Assembly: GCF_041296385.1 (NCBI RefSeq)
Contig: NC_091033.1
Coordinates: 15,830,501 to 15,894,500, forward strand
Length of the DNA: 64,000 bases
From: Aphelocoma coerulescens
Lineage: Eukaryota > Chordata > Aves > Passeriformes > Corvidae
Reading direction: 5' to 3'
Shown piece by piece: positions 1 to 64,000 of the stretch; position 1 is the stretch's first letter; every line of letters begins with the position of its first letter. Below the pieces are notes generated by a model. It worked only from the letters and a program-made list of their open reading frames with translations, made no database searches and was not told where the DNA came from. The translations under genes were made by a program, and so were the position numbers.

Positions 1-790
1 AGAATTGTCAGGGAAATGTATAAAAAGCTTACAATAGGTCAGTATTGATTTGTCACACAGATTACAGATTACTGTAACAAATTAAGGACAGATCAAGGAC
101 TATAAGGGTTTTTTCCCAATGCCATACCCTGTTCTTAAACTCCTATATCAATCCTGAAAAATGAATTTCCATAATCTGTTGAAAAGTTCCATGTGTGCTT
201 ATTAGCCAGCCAGTGTGCCCAGGCTATTTGTCCAGCTGTGCTCAGGCATGTTTTGCCAGAGAATTGGTGGATGTTATGCAGATGACTCATTTGTTTCAAT
301 TCCAGTTCAGTTCAGACATGAGAACTGGACTAGAGTTAATTACATGATTACTAGTTAGTAGGCTTTATTTTAGCCTTCAAGAGTTTTCTGGACCAGCAGT
401 ATACAACTTCTCATAGCAAACAAAGACAACTGGTCCTATCTGTTGTGGGGGTAAATTGGATTATTTTAGGTAATGGTCCATCTAGGTTTCCTGTTTGCCA
501 TCATATTGTTAGGGCATTTTTTGAGTCACCAGCTGTATAATATTTCTCTGAGAAGATACCTTTCTGCACAGCCATTGTTATCCACAGCAAATTTTCTTCC
601 ACTGATGTCTGGCAGAACTGTGCAGACTTGATGGCTGTATGTCAGTGGTGAATGAAATGCCACTTCCTATACCTTAGGTGTGGCAAAGTGCTTTCTGACC
701 ATAACGCATGTTTTAGAAATACAAAATCATGTCAAAAATCATCTGAAAGCTTTGTGTCTGAAGTAACATTTGTTTCTTTTTTGATTGTAG
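1..790 (+). other. PREX1 intron (3' part)
   Basis: AT-rich intronic sequence leading to the acceptor at 790. I see no repeat or further DH exon. An open frame over 652-942 simply reads through the exon in another frame. Confidence 0.7.
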
Positions 791-63191
<62,401 letters not shown>

Positions 63192-64000
63192 GTAAAGAAA
63201 TTGATTGATTGTATTTAATAATGTGATTTCCAAGACTTTAAAGCTTAACGTACATGCTATGGCCACGCAGTCTACCCTGCCCTGCATTAGGCAGGTACCA
63301 TGTCTGACCACTGAAATTTTCTATCTCTTAAGAGGTCATTTTCATGGGAATTCCTTCACACAGAGGCCTCTTTTGTTACATGCTGCTCAATTCTTGCAGC
63401 TCTTTCACAAGTCTCCAAATCTCTGCTTTGATGTGAACATATCTGAAAAGGTACAAAGTAGGGATAGTCAGATTGAAGGTGAAAGAGTGCTCTGATAAGC
63501 TGATGAGGGGCTGACCACTGTAGATCCAAGGCACCAAAAGGTTCTGCCTCAGTTTGCTCAATGAGTTACTCTGCTTTTCTTCAGATGGATGATTGCCAGA
63601 GTAAACTCATACTCCCATAACACTTGCTTTGAAAACTGATTCTCAGAGAGCAAACAGATGATACCCTGTTTTCTTTTTTCTCAGGGAGCTTGATGACTCT
63701 CTGGTCTTAATGGTTTTGGGGCTCAGGATGTGGTTTCTTTTCTCCCTGAAACACACAGGATTTTATTTTCTAAATATTTGCTGCATTTCCTTTCCCACTT
63801 GAAATCTGAAATGTTTCCTACTATTCCTGCTGTACCTCGGGTGCTGTAGGAGGGGAGAGCTCCAACCTCTCAAAGGCTCTGGTTTTTAGTAATGGTGGCA
63901 AACCTCTAGAATTAGAGATCTTTTCTTGCTTTTTTTTTTTCCCTTGACTCCAGAAATAACTCCTGTGAAGTTCTGTTACATGAACTCATCTCTGTAAACA
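63192..64000 (+). other. PREX1 intron (5' part)
   Basis: Intron after the last visible exon. No further exon up to the window end. Confidence 0.7.

Overview
The window is vertebrate nuclear DNA, almost certainly from a bird and probably a passerine. It carries several CR1 LINE fragments with the avian 3' end, avian-type endogenous retrovirus LTRs, and long AT-rich introns split by short, perfectly phased exons. There is no bacterial-style gene organisation.

The whole window lies inside one plus-strand gene, PREX1 (PIP3- and Gbeta-gamma-dependent Rac guanine nucleotide exchange factor 1). I could place 25 consecutive internal exons between 791 and 63191, each with AG/GT borders and matching phase. 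Together they give 3,286 coding bases, about 1,095 residues. They cover, in order, the C-terminal half of the DH domain, the PH domain, two DEP domains, two PDZ domains, and the start of the inositol-polyphosphate-4-phosphatase-like region. The first DH exons lie upstream of the window and the C-terminal exons lie downstream. PREX1 is called rather than its paralogue PREX2 from the PH-domain insert, the inter-domain linkers and the segment after PDZ2.

The most unusual object is in the 10.4-kb intron between the first two exons. It is a complete small retroviral element at 2253-4548, in the sense orientation. It has two TG...CA LTRs (294 and 285 bp), a perfect 6-bp target duplication (AATAAT), a primer-binding-site-like segment, and only about 1.7 kb of internal sequence. 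The interior encodes a betaretrovirus-like Gag N-terminus (matrix/p10-like, with a Met-Gly start), then a GC-rich segment with a 33-bp tandem repeat, then an intronless cold-shock domain of the Y-box protein family with a Pro/Tyr/Phe-rich tail. No capsid, protease, pol or env is visible. This looks like a non-autonomous retrovirus that captured a host Y-box gene.

The other intronic content is five CR1 fragments, a solo LTR (58036-58601), G/T-rich tracts, homopolymers, a possible ancient tRNA-derived SINE (about 37440-37735), and an unexplained coding-like stretch on the minus strand just before the last exon (about 62885-63090). The rest of the introns shows nothing I can name. All calls were made by eye, and no database search was run.
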